From DATIVK01 sp035465955 (GTDB lineage: Bacteria; Myxococcota; Myxococcia; Myxococcales; Anaeromyxobacteraceae), in contig DATIVK010000250.1 of NCBI GenBank assembly GCA_035465955.1, forward strand, positions 1-19,188: a DNA stretch of 19,188 nucleotides, in the 5' to 3' direction. The notes below the pieces were generated by a model. The model did no database searches, had not been told where the DNA came from, and saw only the letters and a list, made by a program, of their open reading frames with translations. Below, one piece after another: positions 1 to 6,786 of this stretch. The translations under genes and the position numbers were made by a program. Within the stretch, counting starts at the first letter, position 1. Every line of letters begins with the position of its first letter.

Positions 1-235
1 TGTTGTGCGTCAGCTGGACCGTGAGCTTGGCCTCGTTGACGAGCATCCGGATGAAGCCGGCGTCCTTGGCCCGCGTGGGCAGGATCCGCTTGACCACCAG
101 CTCCTTCTCGAAGCCGCCGGCGCCGACGACGCGCGCGCGGAAGATCTCGGCCATCCCCCCGATGGCAAGCCGCTGCAGCAGGAAGAATTTCCCGAAGAGA
201 TGCGGATTGAATTGCTGCGCGCCGTTCTCGGACAA
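1..235 (-). CDS. Serine/threonine protein kinase, N-terminal part (runs off the window)
   Basis: This is the start of a Hanks-type Ser/Thr kinase; about 78 residues lie inside the window. The glycine-rich loop reads LAIGGMAEIF (about residues 24-32), the ATP-binding Lys is in VVKR (about 49), and the helix-C Glu is in VNEAK (about 68). The N-terminal lead-in NPHLFGKFFLLQRL is of the type found in myxobacterial and deltaproteobacterial kinases. I chose a TTG start at 235. The frame is closed by a TGA at 269-271, has no ATG or GTG upstream of the glycine loop, and a promoter-like pair (TTGTGA, 17 nt, TAACAT) ends 10 nt before this TTG. The only in-frame ATG, at 154, would cut into the glycine loop. 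The C-lobe and any sensory domain are not visible. Such kinases phosphorylate cytosolic targets in signalling. Confidence 0.85.
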   Translation of the reverse strand, partial: MSENGAQQFNPHLFGKFFLLQRLAIGGMAEIFRARVVGAGGFEKELVVKRILPTRAKDAGFIRMLVNEAKLTVQLTHN

Positions 236-245
236 GTTGGACGCG

Positions 246-274
246 ATGTTAGCCCGCCCCCGGGGGGGTCACAA
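246..274 (-). promoter_or_regulatory. Sigma-70-like promoter of the Ser/Thr kinase gene
   Basis: On the minus strand TTGTGA (269-274) and TAACAT (246-251) are separated by exactly 17 nt. The predicted transcription start falls 3-4 nt or less before the TTG at 235, so the transcript would be nearly leaderless. Each hexamer matches consensus at 4 of 6 bases. This is a sequence match only. Confidence 0.5.
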
Positions 275-303
275 GGACGACCGCCGGCCCGCCGGGAGGG
301 AGG

Positions 304-888
304 CTAGCGCCAGGCCGCGCCCGCCGCTCCACCCACCGTCCACGACATGTCGGGTCCGGCGCTCGAGGGGAGCCACGCCTGCCCCGCCCCCTCGGCCTCG
401 ACCCGGAGCTCGAGCCGGTCGCCGAGGGGCCAGGAGAACCCCGCCGCGAGCGACACGCTGCCCCCGCCGGCGGTCAGGCTCCCCGAGGCGAGCCCGGGGA
501 CCCGGGCGTCGTACCAGGTGCCGGCCGGGCCGAGGCCGACCCGCCCGTACGGGCCGGCGCGCAGCGGGCGCCAGGTGGCGACGGCCTCCAGGCGCGTGAC
601 GAGGAGCGCGGTCCGGGTGCCGGCCCCGCCGGCGCGCAGGTAGAGCCCCGCGAGCCGCAGCCCGGCGTCGAGCGAGCCGGTGACCCGGCCGCTCCCCTCC
701 AGCGCGAGGGCGAGCCTCCCCGGATTTCGCGCCAGCACGTCGGTGAAGGAGGCCGCGCGGCCCCCGACGAGCCAGCCCCCGGCGCCCCAGCCGACCTGGA
801 GCACCCCCCGCGCGCCGGGAGGATCGCCGCGGTCCGCGGTGGCCGGGGTGGCGGCGAGGAGGGTGAGGGTCAGGGCGGCGGCGATCAC
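304..888 (-). CDS. Hypothetical exported protein, probable outer-membrane beta-barrel
   Basis: The product has 194 residues. It starts with a GTG whose last bases overlap the bioC stop (GTGA), so translation is probably coupled. Residues 1-18 are a short signal peptide (hydrophobic AAALTLTLLAA, then an ATPATA-D cleavage-like site). The remainder alternates polar and hydrophobic residues in segments of 8-12, with many Gly, Arg and aromatic girdle residues (LQVGWGAGGWLVGG, AGFSWPLGDRLELRVEAEG, MSWTVGGAAGAAWR), as in small outer-membrane barrels. I do not recognise a named family. It is the third gene of the bioH-bioC transcript, but nothing in its sequence suggests a role in biotin synthesis. 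The frame remains open upstream inside bioC, but that part is a shadow of bioC. Confidence 0.65.
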   Translation of the reverse strand: MIAAALTLTLLAATPATADRGDPPGARGVLQVGWGAGGWLVGGRAASFTDVLARNPGRLALALEGSGRVTGSLDAGLRLAGLYLRAGGAGTRTALLVTRLEAVATWRPLRAGPYGRVGLGPAGTWYDARVPGLASGSLTAGGGSVSLAAGFSWPLGDRLELRVEAEGAGQAWLPSSAGPDMSWTVGGAAGAAWR

Positions 889-1685
889 GTGGGCCGGCGG
901 GCGACCGCGTAGACCACGTGGTAGGTGGCCGGGACGCCGTCCGATCCGCCGTGCACGGCATCGTACCGGTCGAGCAGCGCGAGTGTCACGCGCCGTCCGC
1001 CCAGCCCGCCTCCGCCGGTGCGGGGCACCGCGTTCCCCGCGCCGACGGCGCGGATGGCGTGGAGGACCGCCCGGGCGTCCGGGTGGCGCTCGACGATCTC
1101 CTCCTCCTCGAGCGCCAGGAGGTCGAGCCCCGCGTCCGCGATCGCGGCGGCCACCTCGTCGCGCCGGAAGAAGCGGTGCATCCGCGCCGCCCCGGCGGGG
1201 CCCGCGACGTGGAGCCAGGCCTCCCGCAGCTCGCGCAGCGTCCGCTCCGCGAAGAGCGCGACGACGATCAGCCCGTCCGCGGCGAGGACCCGGCGCCCCT
1301 CCGCGAGCGCCGGCTCGAGGCGCGTCAGCCACTGGAACGTCGAGCTGGTGACCACGGCGTCGAAGCGCCGGTCGGGGAACGGGAGCGCCTCGGCGTCGGC
1401 CGTGACGACCGCGGCCCCCCGGACCGCGGCGCGGGCGGTCGCGCACATGCCCGGGGCGAGGTCGGCGAGCGCCAGCTGCAGCCCGGGGTCGCGCGCCGCC
1501 AGCCGCGCCGCGAGGGCGCCGGTGCCGGCGCCCACGTCGAGGACGCGGCGGGCCCGCGGGGCGTGGCGGGCGAGCAGCGCCGCCACGCGCTCGCGCGCCG
1601 TCGCCTGGGCGACGGCGTGGGCGTCGTACCGCTCCGCGCCGCGGGAGAACGCGGCCTGGACGCGGGCCTTGTCGACGCGGTTCAC
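885..1685 (-). CDS. bioC: Malonyl-[acyl-carrier protein] O-methyltransferase BioC
   Basis: BioC methylates the free carboxyl of malonyl-ACP with SAM, so that fatty-acid synthesis can build the pimeloyl moiety of biotin in the cytoplasm. The 266-residue product has the family N-terminus (VQAAFSRGAERYDAHAVAQ, residues 9-27), SAM motif I LDVGAGTG (49-56), an acidic strand-2 end (LADLAPGM), and VVTSSTFQWL, which corresponds to the motif IV region with the typical BioC 'QW'. The length is close to the roughly 250-residue family norm. The start is GTG and overlaps the bioH stop by 4 nt (GTGA). Its own TGA overlaps the GTG of the next gene in the same way. Pairing with a BioH-type esterase upstream makes the assignment firm. 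The later ring-assembly genes (bioF, A, D, B) are not in this window. Confidence 0.9.
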   Translation of the reverse strand: MNRVDKARVQAAFSRGAERYDAHAVAQATARERVAALLARHAPRARRVLDVGAGTGALAARLAARDPGLQLALADLAPGMCATARAAVRGAAVVTADAEALPFPDRRFDAVVTSSTFQWLTRLEPALAEGRRVLAADGLIVVALFAERTLRELREAWLHVAGPAGAARMHRFFRRDEVAAAIADAGLDLLALEEEEIVERHPDARAVLHAIRAVGAGNAVPRTGGGGLGGRRVTLALLDRYDAVHGGSDGVPATYHVVYAVARRPT

Positions 1686-2494
1686 GCCCCCCGCTCCCGC
1701 GCGAAGGCGAGGATCGCGGCCACCGTCTCCTCCTCGCGGGTGAGGAACGGCGCGTGACCCGCGCCCTGGAGGAGGGAGAGGCGCGCGCCCGGGATGGCCG
1801 CCGCCGCGGCGCGCGAGGCGCCGGCGGGACAGATCGGGTCGGCCTCCCCGTGCAGGAGGAGGACCGGGAGGTCGACGGCCGCCAGCTCGCCGCGGAGGTC
1901 GGCCGTGGCGAGCTGGTCGAGTCCGGCGAGCGCCGCCCCCTCGTCGGGGAGCGGCATGGCGGCGTCGAGCGCGGCGAGCCGGTCCGACCCGAAGGCCTCG
2001 CGCTCGCCGGGCGTGAGGAGGTCCGCGAGGAAGCGGCCGCGCGTGCGGGCGGGGTCGCGCCGGAAGCGGGCCGCGAGGACGTCCACCTGCCGCGCCGGCA
2101 GGCCGTGGGGCCAGTCGTCGGCGCAGGTGAAGCGCGGCGTGCCGGCGACGAGCACCGCGCCCGCCACCCGGCGGCCGAGGGAGGGAAGCGCGCGCAGGAG
2201 CACTTGCACGCCGAGGGACCAGGCCACGACCAGCCCGCGCTCGATCGGGATCGCCGCCGCGAGGGCGACGAGATCGGCGGCGTGGTCGTCGACGGTCGCC
2301 GTGGGCGCGGCCGCGGACCCGCCGTGCCCCCGGAGGTCGTACCGGATCACCCGGTGGCCGGCGGCCAGGCGCTTCGCCAGCGGGGCCATCGCGGCGCTCG
2401 CCATCGCCCAGCCATGGAGCATGAGGAGCGGCGGCCCCTGGCCGTCCTCCTCGAAGCGGAGCCGCTGCCCCGATGGCGTGATGACGCTGCCCAT
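1682..2494 (-). CDS. bioH: Pimeloyl-[acyl-carrier protein] methyl ester esterase BioH (alpha/beta hydrolase)
   Basis: BioH removes the methyl group that BioC adds, which ends chain elongation at pimeloyl-ACP. The 270-residue protein is an alpha/beta hydrolase with oxyanion segment LHGWAM (26-31), nucleophile elbow AWSLGV with Ser93 (first Gly of G-x-S-x-G replaced by Ala), acid Asp219 in HGEADPICP, and base His247 in GAGHAPFLT, the last a BioH-like signature. The lid lies around residues 115-185. I chose the ATG at 2494 because it gives the normal length and follows a good promoter (2511-2538); the frame stays open upstream to 2845 but that part has no protein-like character. The predicted leader is only about 9 nt and no Shine-Dalgarno is visible. 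It is the first gene of the bioH-bioC operon. Promiscuous esterases of this fold exist, but linkage to bioC supports the call. Confidence 0.87.
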   Translation of the reverse strand: MGSVITPSGQRLRFEEDGQGPPLLMLHGWAMASAAMAPLAKRLAAGHRVIRYDLRGHGGSAAAPTATVDDHAADLVALAAAIPIERGLVVAWSLGVQVLLRALPSLGRRVAGAVLVAGTPRFTCADDWPHGLPARQVDVLAARFRRDPARTRGRFLADLLTPGEREAFGSDRLAALDAAMPLPDEGAALAGLDQLATADLRGELAAVDLPVLLLHGEADPICPAGASRAAAAAIPGARLSLLQGAGHAPFLTREEETVAAILAFARERGA

Positions 2495-2510
2495 GGTCGC
2501 GAGGCAGCGG

Positions 2511-2538
2511 AGGATACCAGCGGATCCGGGGCCGTCAA
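2511..2538 (-). promoter_or_regulatory. Promoter of the bioH-bioC operon
   Basis: On the minus strand TTGACG (2533-2538) and TATCCT (2511-2516) are separated by 16 nt. TGG directly before TATCCT makes an extended -10. The -35 hexamer sits inside an inverted repeat (see 2521-2574), so a protein bound there would cover the promoter. The expected start of transcription is about 9 nt before the bioH ATG. Confidence 0.65.
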
Positions 2539-2574
2539 CCCATGCTGGGAGCGGGGTTGACGACCGGGGATCCG
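2521..2574. repeat. 54-bp dyad (inverted repeat) over the bioH promoter; BirA-like operator or rhodanese-gene terminator
   Basis: Each arm reads CGGATCC, five bases, CGTCAACCC: the left arm is 2521-2541 and the right arm is the complement of 2554-2574, around a 12-nt centre. The inner 9 bp are perfect. Two of the five intervening bases also pair, giving 18 of 21. The inner part has GT-x-AACC, 14 nt, GGTT-x-AC, which resembles the E. coli BirA operator halves TTGTAAACC and GGTTTACAA (6/9 and 7/9 matches in the two arms). As RNA it would also be a strong hairpin 16-69 nt downstream of the rhodanese-like stop codon, but without a U-tract. The operator reading is favoured by the position over the -35 box of a biotin operon. 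Confidence 0.55.
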
Positions 2575-2589
2575 GCCCTGCGCCCGGGG

Positions 2590-2940
2590 CTAGTTCGCCG
2601 CCTCGCGCGCCGGCTGGACGGCGAAGTCCAGCTCCTCCCAGGCCTCGAAGCCGCCCGTGAGGATGCGCACCTCGGGGAACCCCAGGCTGCGGAGCTGCTC
2701 GGCGACGTGGAGGGCATGAGCGTCGTCGGCGTCGTGGCCGTACACCACGAGGAGGCCGGAGGGGGAGACGCGCGCCGCGTCCCTGACGAGCGAGGGCAGC
2801 CGGGCGCGGACCGCTCCGACGATCTTGCGCTCCGACCGCTTCCACTGCGTCTCGCTCCGCGCGTCGACGAACGACACGCTGGCCCCGTTCACCATTCGCG
2901 CCACCACCTGGCGCGGCGTCACCCTCGAGGACATCAACAC
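2590..2940 (-). CDS. Rhodanese-like domain protein lacking the catalytic cysteine
   Basis: This is a single rhodanese homology domain of about 116 residues. Counting from the internal ATG at 2934, it shows SFVDARSETQW (21-31, strand and Asp of the fold), LLVVYGHDADDAHAL (61-75, active-site loop) and GFPEVRILTGGFEAWEEL (the classic C-terminal 'GG-x-x-AW'). The position that should hold the persulfide-forming Cys, after VVY, is Gly (codon GGC). Sulfurtransferase activity is therefore unlikely, and the domain may bind a partner or anion instead. GGGAGA stands 8 nt before the GTG at 2940 and 14 nt before the ATG at 2934, so I prefer the GTG. It has no cysteines, lies upstream of bioH on the same strand, and is separated from it by the strong dyad at 2521-2574. 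No signal peptide is seen, so it is probably cytoplasmic. Confidence 0.8.
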   Translation of the reverse strand: MLMSSRVTPRQVVARMVNGASVSFVDARSETQWKRSERKIVGAVRARLPSLVRDAARVSPSGLLVVYGHDADDAHALHVAEQLRSLGFPEVRILTGGFEAWEELDFAVQPAREAAN

Positions 2941-3034
2941 GTTCTCATCTCCCTGGCTTGCGGTCGCCGACGGCGATCCACGGGCCGCTTCGTGAAGGCC
3001 CGAGGGACTGCACGGCTCGTGCCCGGCTCCCGAG

Positions 3035-3058
3035 CCGCGAAAACCGGCGCTTTCGCGG
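3035..3058. repeat. 8-bp inverted repeat in the 335-bp intergenic region
   Basis: CCGCGAAA (3035-3042) and TTTCGCGG (3051-3058) are perfect complements around an 8-nt loop. The site is in the divergent gap (2941-3275) between the rhodanese-like gene and the hybrid kinase. No ORF with protein-like character and no tRNA was seen in this gap. The repeat could be an operator or a hairpin in a 5' leader; nothing decides between them. Confidence 0.4.
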
Positions 3059-3177
3059 TTGGAGGCGCCCCACAGGAGGGACCCCCGGCGCCGCCCGCCG
3101 CGTCGGCGCTGACGCACCGCGTAGCGCGTTGCACACCCGACGGGCAGGCCCGGCGCGCGCGGCGCGGCGTGTGCGCG

Positions 3178-3194
3178 GCGTCACGGCGTGACGC
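3178..3194. promoter_or_regulatory. Perfect 17-bp palindrome upstream of the hybrid kinase, operator-like
   Basis: GCGTCACG-G-CGTGACGC is a perfect odd palindrome about 80 bp before the hybrid-kinase start. Its length and symmetry suit binding by a dimeric regulator. No second copy was found near the other promoters in the window. Confidence 0.4.
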
Positions 3195-3261
3195 GAGGTG
3201 CGCAGGCCACCCACCGTGAATGCTCCCACGCCCCAGGTGCGGCCCTCCTCGCGAATTGGGC

Positions 3262-3267
3262 TACGAT
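3262..3267 (+). promoter_or_regulatory. -10-like hexamer TACGAT, 8 nt before the hybrid-kinase ATG
   Basis: TACGAT ends 8 nt before the ATG at 3276, which puts the expected transcription start at or next to the start codon. No Shine-Dalgarno sequence is present and no clear -35 was found at 16-18 nt. It is one member of a recurring pattern in this window. Confidence 0.35.
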
Positions 3268-3275
3268 TGGCGGCG

Positions 3276-5342
3276 ATGTCGCTCCTGCCAGCGCTCACGG
3301 CCGCCGCGGCCGCCCTCGCCGCCGCGCTGGCGGTCCTCCTCCTGCGGGAGCGCGCGCGCCACGCGTCGTGCGAGCGGACGGGGCGCCGCATGCGCCGGCT
3401 GGCCCTGCTCGCGGAGAGCGCCCACGACGTCCTGCTCATGTTCGACGACGAAGGCCGGATCGTGGAGACGAACGCGCGCGCGACGGCCATCTACGGCTGG
3501 TCGCGCGACGAGCTGCAGTCGATGGGCGTGAAGGACCTCCGCGCCCAGGGGTCGCGCGACGGCCTCAGCGGCCAGTTCTACCGGGCGATGGAAGGCGAGC
3601 GGTTCACCTTCGAGACGCGCCACCGCCGGCGCGACGGGAGCGAGTTCCCCGTCGAGGTGAGCACCAGCTCGGTCGAGGTGGACGGCGCCCGATGGGTCCT
3701 CTCGATCGTGCGGGACGTCACCGACCGGCACCTGGCCGAGGCGGCCCTCCGCGAGAGCGAGGCGAAGTTCCGCGAGGCGTTCCACGGGGCGTCCGTGGGC
3801 ATCGCGCTCGTGGACGGGACGGGCGCGCTGGCGGAGTGGAACGACGCCCTCGAGGCGATGCTGGGCTACTCCGGGGAGGAGCTCGCGCGGCTCCGCTACC
3901 AGGACCTGCTGCTGCCGGAGGACCGCGCCGAGAGCCTCGCGGCCTTCGGCGCCATCGTGCGCGGCGAGCGGGACCACAACGACATGGAGCGGCGCTACGT
4001 CCACAAGGACGGGCGGGTCCTGCACCTGCGCTACCGGGTGGCGGCGCTGCGGGACGCGGACGGGCGGCTCCACCGCGCCATCGGGATCGTCGAGGACGTC
4101 ACGCCCCGCGTCGAGGCCGAGGCGGAGCGGCGGCGCATGCAGGAGCAGCTGGCGCTCACCGATCGGATGGCGTCGCTCGGCACGCTCGCCGCGACCGTGG
4201 CGCACGAGATCAACAACCCCCTCACCTACGTGGTGGGGAACGTCGACGTGGCCCGCGTCGTCGCGGGCGAGCTGGCGGCCGAGCGCGGCGGGGACCCCGC
4301 CGTCGCCGGGCCGCTCGCCGAGATCGCCGAGGCGCTGGGAGAGGCCGTCGACGGCGCCGCGCGGGTGCGCCAGATCGTGAGCGACCTCAAGATCCTCTCG
4401 TCGCCGGGGACCGAGCAGCGCCTCCACCGCGTCGACGTCCGCGAGGCGCTGCAGGCGGCGGTCAACCTTGGCCGGCGCATGATCGCCGGCCGGGCGGAGC
4501 TGGTCACCGACCTCGCGGAGGTCCCGCCCGTCGAGGGGAACACCGCGCGGCTCGCGCAGGTCTTCCTGAACCTGCTCGTCAACGCCGCCCAGGCGATCCC
4601 CGAGGGGCGCGCGGGCGCGAACCAGGTCCGCGCGGCGTGCCGCGTGGACGGAGACGGCCGCGTGGTCGTCGAGGTGTCGGACACCGGCTCGGGGATCCCG
4701 CCCGAGCGGCTCCCGCGGATCTTCGACCCGTTCTACACGACGAAGCCGCAGGGGGTCGGGACCGGGCTCGGCCTCGCCATCTGCCGTAGCATCGTCTCGG
4801 CGCACGGCGGCGAGATCCGGGTCGACACGGAGGTGGGGCGCGGCACGACGTTCCGCGTGTCCCTCCCGGCGGCGGGGGCGGCGCCGCGCGCCGAGCCCCC
4901 GACCGCGGCGCGGGGGGCGGCGGCCGAGCCGGCGCCCACCCGCCGCGGCCGGATCCTGGTGGTCGACGACGAGCCGTTCGTGCTGCGGGCGCTGGAGCGG
5001 ATCCTCGCGGCCCACCACGACGTGGTGCTCGCCCCGAGCGCGGCGGAGGCGCTCGCGCGGATCTCGGGCGGCGCGCCCATCGACGGGATCCTGTGCGACG
5101 TGATGATGCCCGGGATGGACGGGACCGAGCTCTACGGCGAGATCGAGCGGCGCGCCCCGGCGCTCGCCTCCCGCGTCGTCTTCGTGACGGGCGGGGCGCT
5201 GATCGACGGCTTCCGCGCGTTCCTCGCGAGGACGGGGGTGCCGGTCATCGAGAAGCCCTTCGCGCCCGACCGGGTCCTCGCGCTGGTGGCCCGGTGGGTC
5301 GCGGCGGGCCCGGCCGTCACCCGTCCCACGCCGCGAGCGTGA
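3276..5342 (+). CDS. Hybrid sensor histidine kinase with two PAS domains and a C-terminal receiver
   Basis: The product has 688 residues. Order: one N-terminal membrane segment (5-23), PAS 1 (about 43-150, ending in the PAC-like SIVRDVTDRH), PAS 2 (about 162-277), HisKA with phospho-acceptor His310 in VAHEINNPL, HATPase with N-box FLNLLVNAAQA (430-440), G1 DTGSGIP (469-475), F-box DPFYTTK (484-490) and G2 GTGLGLAI (495-502), an Ala/Pro linker, and a receiver (about 559-675) with acidic pair D564/D565, phospho-acceptor Asp608 in CDVMMPG, Thr638 and Lys660. All catalytic residues are present. The start is the ATG at 3276, which gives the membrane anchor; the frame is open upstream but carries no domain. 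The terminal receiver suggests phosphorelay or feedback control. Its 3' end overlaps the convergent kinase gene by 26 bp. The signal sensed is unknown. Confidence 0.88.
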   Translation: MSLLPALTAAAAALAAALAVLLLRERARHASCERTGRRMRRLALLAESAHDVLLMFDDEGRIVETNARATAIYGWSRDELQSMGVKDLRAQGSRDGLSGQFYRAMEGERFTFETRHRRRDGSEFPVEVSTSSVEVDGARWVLSIVRDVTDRHLAEAALRESEAKFREAFHGASVGIALVDGTGALAEWNDALEAMLGYSGEELARLRYQDLLLPEDRAESLAAFGAIVRGERDHNDMERRYVHKDGRVLHLRYRVAALRDADGRLHRAIGIVEDVTPRVEAEAERRRMQEQLALTDRMASLGTLAATVAHEINNPLTYVVGNVDVARVVAGELAAERGGDPAVAGPLAEIAEALGEAVDGAARVRQIVSDLKILSSPGTEQRLHRVDVREALQAAVNLGRRMIAGRAELVTDLAEVPPVEGNTARLAQVFLNLLVNAAQAIPEGRAGANQVRAACRVDGDGRVVVEVSDTGSGIPPERLPRIFDPFYTTKPQGVGTGLGLAICRSIVSAHGGEIRVDTEVGRGTTFRVSLPAAGAAPRAEPPTAARGAAAEPAPTRRGRILVVDDEPFVLRALERILAAHHDVVLAPSAAEALARISGGAPIDGILCDVMMPGMDGTELYGEIERRAPALASRVVFVTGGALIDGFRAFLARTGVPVIEKPFAPDRVLALVARWVAAGPAVTRPTPRA

Positions 5343-6636
5343 TGACGTAGCGGTTCCCACCCTCGTGCCAGCGGGCCTCGACCCGCCCCCCGCCGCGCTC
5401 GGCGATCTCGCGCGTCAGCGGGAGCGTGAGGCCGAGGCCGGCGCCGCGCACCTCGCCCTGCGCGGCGAACGGCTCGAAGATCGTCGCGAGCACGTGGGCC
5501 GGGATCCGCGGCCCCTCGTCGTCGACCGTGACCTCGACGCCGCCGGCGACCCGCCGCGCGGCGATCCGGACGGTGGTCCGGTCGCAGCGCATGGCCGCGG
5601 CGTGGGCGGCGAGGTGGGCCACGGCGTCGGCCAGCAGGCGCGGATCGGAGCGGACGCGCGGCAGGTCCGGCTCGAGGTCGACGACCGCCTTCGCGCCCCG
5701 CAGCCGGGTCGCGGCGCGGGCGAGCCCGTCGCGGATCGCGGCGTCCAGGGCGCAGCCCGTGAGCGGCGTGCCCGCGTCGTGGGCGAGGGCGCGCAGGTCG
5801 GCGGTGGTCCAGGCGATCCGCTCCGTGGCGGCGAGCGCCTCGACCAGCGCCTCGCGCGCGTGGGGCGCGAGGCCGGCCTGCTCGAGCTCCTCCAGCGCGC
5901 AGGAGAGGTTGCCCTTCACGGCGGAGAGCGGGTTGTTGATCTCGTGGCCGATGCCGGCGGCCAGCCGGCCGACGAGCGCCATCCGCTCCGACGCGGCCCT
6001 GCGCCGCTCGCTCTCCTCGAGCTGGACCAGCGCCTCGATCCGCGCCCGCTCCGCGCTGCGCGCCCGGTCCGCGAACGACCGGAGCCGCCGGGAGCCGTAC
6101 GCGGTCACCCCGGTGAGCGCGGTCGCCATCAGCAGCCACTCGGCGACGAGCGGCGCCGGCCGCGACTCCGCGAGCATGCCGATCGCGCCCGTCGCCGCGG
6201 CGGAGACCCCCGCGAGCGCCGCGACCGAGGGGACCTCGGGGAGCAGCGCCAGCACGATGAAGGGGACGGCGAGGACGAAGCCGAAGCGCGAGCCGGAGGT
6301 GCCGCTCGAGAGCATGACCGTCGCGGGGGTGATGATCCCCGCCAGCAGCGCCCCCGCGAAGACGATCGGCCCCGCCCGGCGGGGCGCCGGCGGCCGCAGG
6401 AGCCACCAGCAGCCGGCGAGGACGGCGAGGAGCGCGCCGCGGGCCGCGAGCGTCCAGGCCAGCCGCGCGGGGTAGAGGAAGTCGAAGGGGATGAAGACGG
6501 CGGCGATGAGGATGCCGTGGAGCAGCGCCTCGCGCCACGCGGCCACGCGCCGCGCCGAGTGCGCGGCCCCCAGGAAGCTGCGCTCCCCCGGCGCCGCCTC
6601 CCCGCGTCGCGGATGCTCGTCGACCCCCACGCCCAC
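5317..6636 (-). CDS. Membrane sensor histidine kinase with degenerate ATP-binding motifs
   Basis: The 439-residue product has about six transmembrane helices (roughly residues 38-56, 66-80, 89-110, 119-135, 138-155, 162-180), then a coiled linker, HisKA with His231 in GIGHEINNPL, and a HATPase-like domain. The ATPase motifs are altered. The N-box (LLADAVAHLAAHAAA, 334-348) has His where Asn is expected, and the G1 box reads DDEGPRIP, with Arg in place of the second Gly. The F-box IFEPF and G2 box GAGLGLTL are intact. There is no extracellular domain, so sensing is probably within the membrane. I chose the GTG at 6636 because GGGGGAGG stands 7 nt before it; ATGs at 6660 and 6696 are in frame but poorly spaced. 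It is divergent from the next sensor kinase and may be regulated with it. Confidence 0.75.
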   Translation of the reverse strand: MGVGVDEHPRRGEAAPGERSFLGAAHSARRVAAWREALLHGILIAAVFIPFDFLYPARLAWTLAARGALLAVLAGCWWLLRPPAPRRAGPIVFAGALLAGIITPATVMLSSGTSGSRFGFVLAVPFIVLALLPEVPSVAALAGVSAAATGAIGMLAESRPAPLVAEWLLMATALTGVTAYGSRRLRSFADRARSAERARIEALVQLEESERRRAASERMALVGRLAAGIGHEINNPLSAVKGNLSCALEELEQAGLAPHAREALVEALAATERIAWTTADLRALAHDAGTPLTGCALDAAIRDGLARAATRLRGAKAVVDLEPDLPRVRSDPRLLADAVAHLAAHAAAMRCDRTTVRIAARRVAGGVEVTVDDEGPRIPAHVLATIFEPFAAQGEVRGAGLGLTLPLTREIAERGGGRVEARWHEGGNRYVITLAAWDG

Positions 6637-6658
6637 TCGGCGACCTCCCCCGGGCGGC

Positions 6659-6664
6659 ATCCTA
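6659..6664 (-). promoter_or_regulatory. -10-like hexamer TAGGAT before the six-TM kinase gene
   Basis: TAGGAT on the minus strand lies 22 nt before the GTG at 6636. Transcription would start close to the GGGGGAGG ribosome binding site. No convincing -35 is visible. It shares the divergent intergenic segment 6637-6786 with the promoter of the opposite kinase gene. Confidence 0.3.
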
Positions 6665-6752
6665 GGCCCGGGGCGGACGCGGGTCGCGAGGTCCATTCGG
6701 CCCCAGCAAAGGTACCTATGCGCGGACCGCAGCGCCCCCGCCGGTTCTCCGG

Positions 6753-6781
6753 TAGATTCGGGGGGTTCGCAGCCCCGGAGG
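6753..6781 (+). promoter_or_regulatory. -10-like TAGATT and strong ribosome binding site of the sensor kinase gene
   Basis: TAGATT (6753-6758) is followed by GGAGG (6777-6781), which stands 5 nt before TTG at 6787. The ribosome binding site fixes the TTG as the start even though the frame is open far upstream. No good -35 is visible. Confidence 0.45.
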
Positions 6782-6786
6782 ATCCC

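Noticed and set aside
3..599. 198-residue plus-strand ORF at the window start
   Set aside because: It is antisense to the Ser/Thr kinase and the barrel gene, and its composition is Arg/Pro/Ala shadow.
304..1446. 380-residue protein covering the beta-barrel frame and upstream
   Set aside because: The upstream half is a shadow of bioC with Arg/Gly/Pro-rich nonsense; the real start is the GTG overlapping the bioC stop.
2941..3275. tRNA or small RNA gene in the long divergent gap
   Set aside because: No cloverleaf, T-loop motif or promoter-terminator pair was found; only an inverted repeat and a palindrome are supported.
5365..6786. Large plus-strand open frame before the TTG at 6787
   Set aside because: It is antisense to the six-TM kinase and has shadow-type composition; GGAGG at 6777-6781 fixes the start at 6787.
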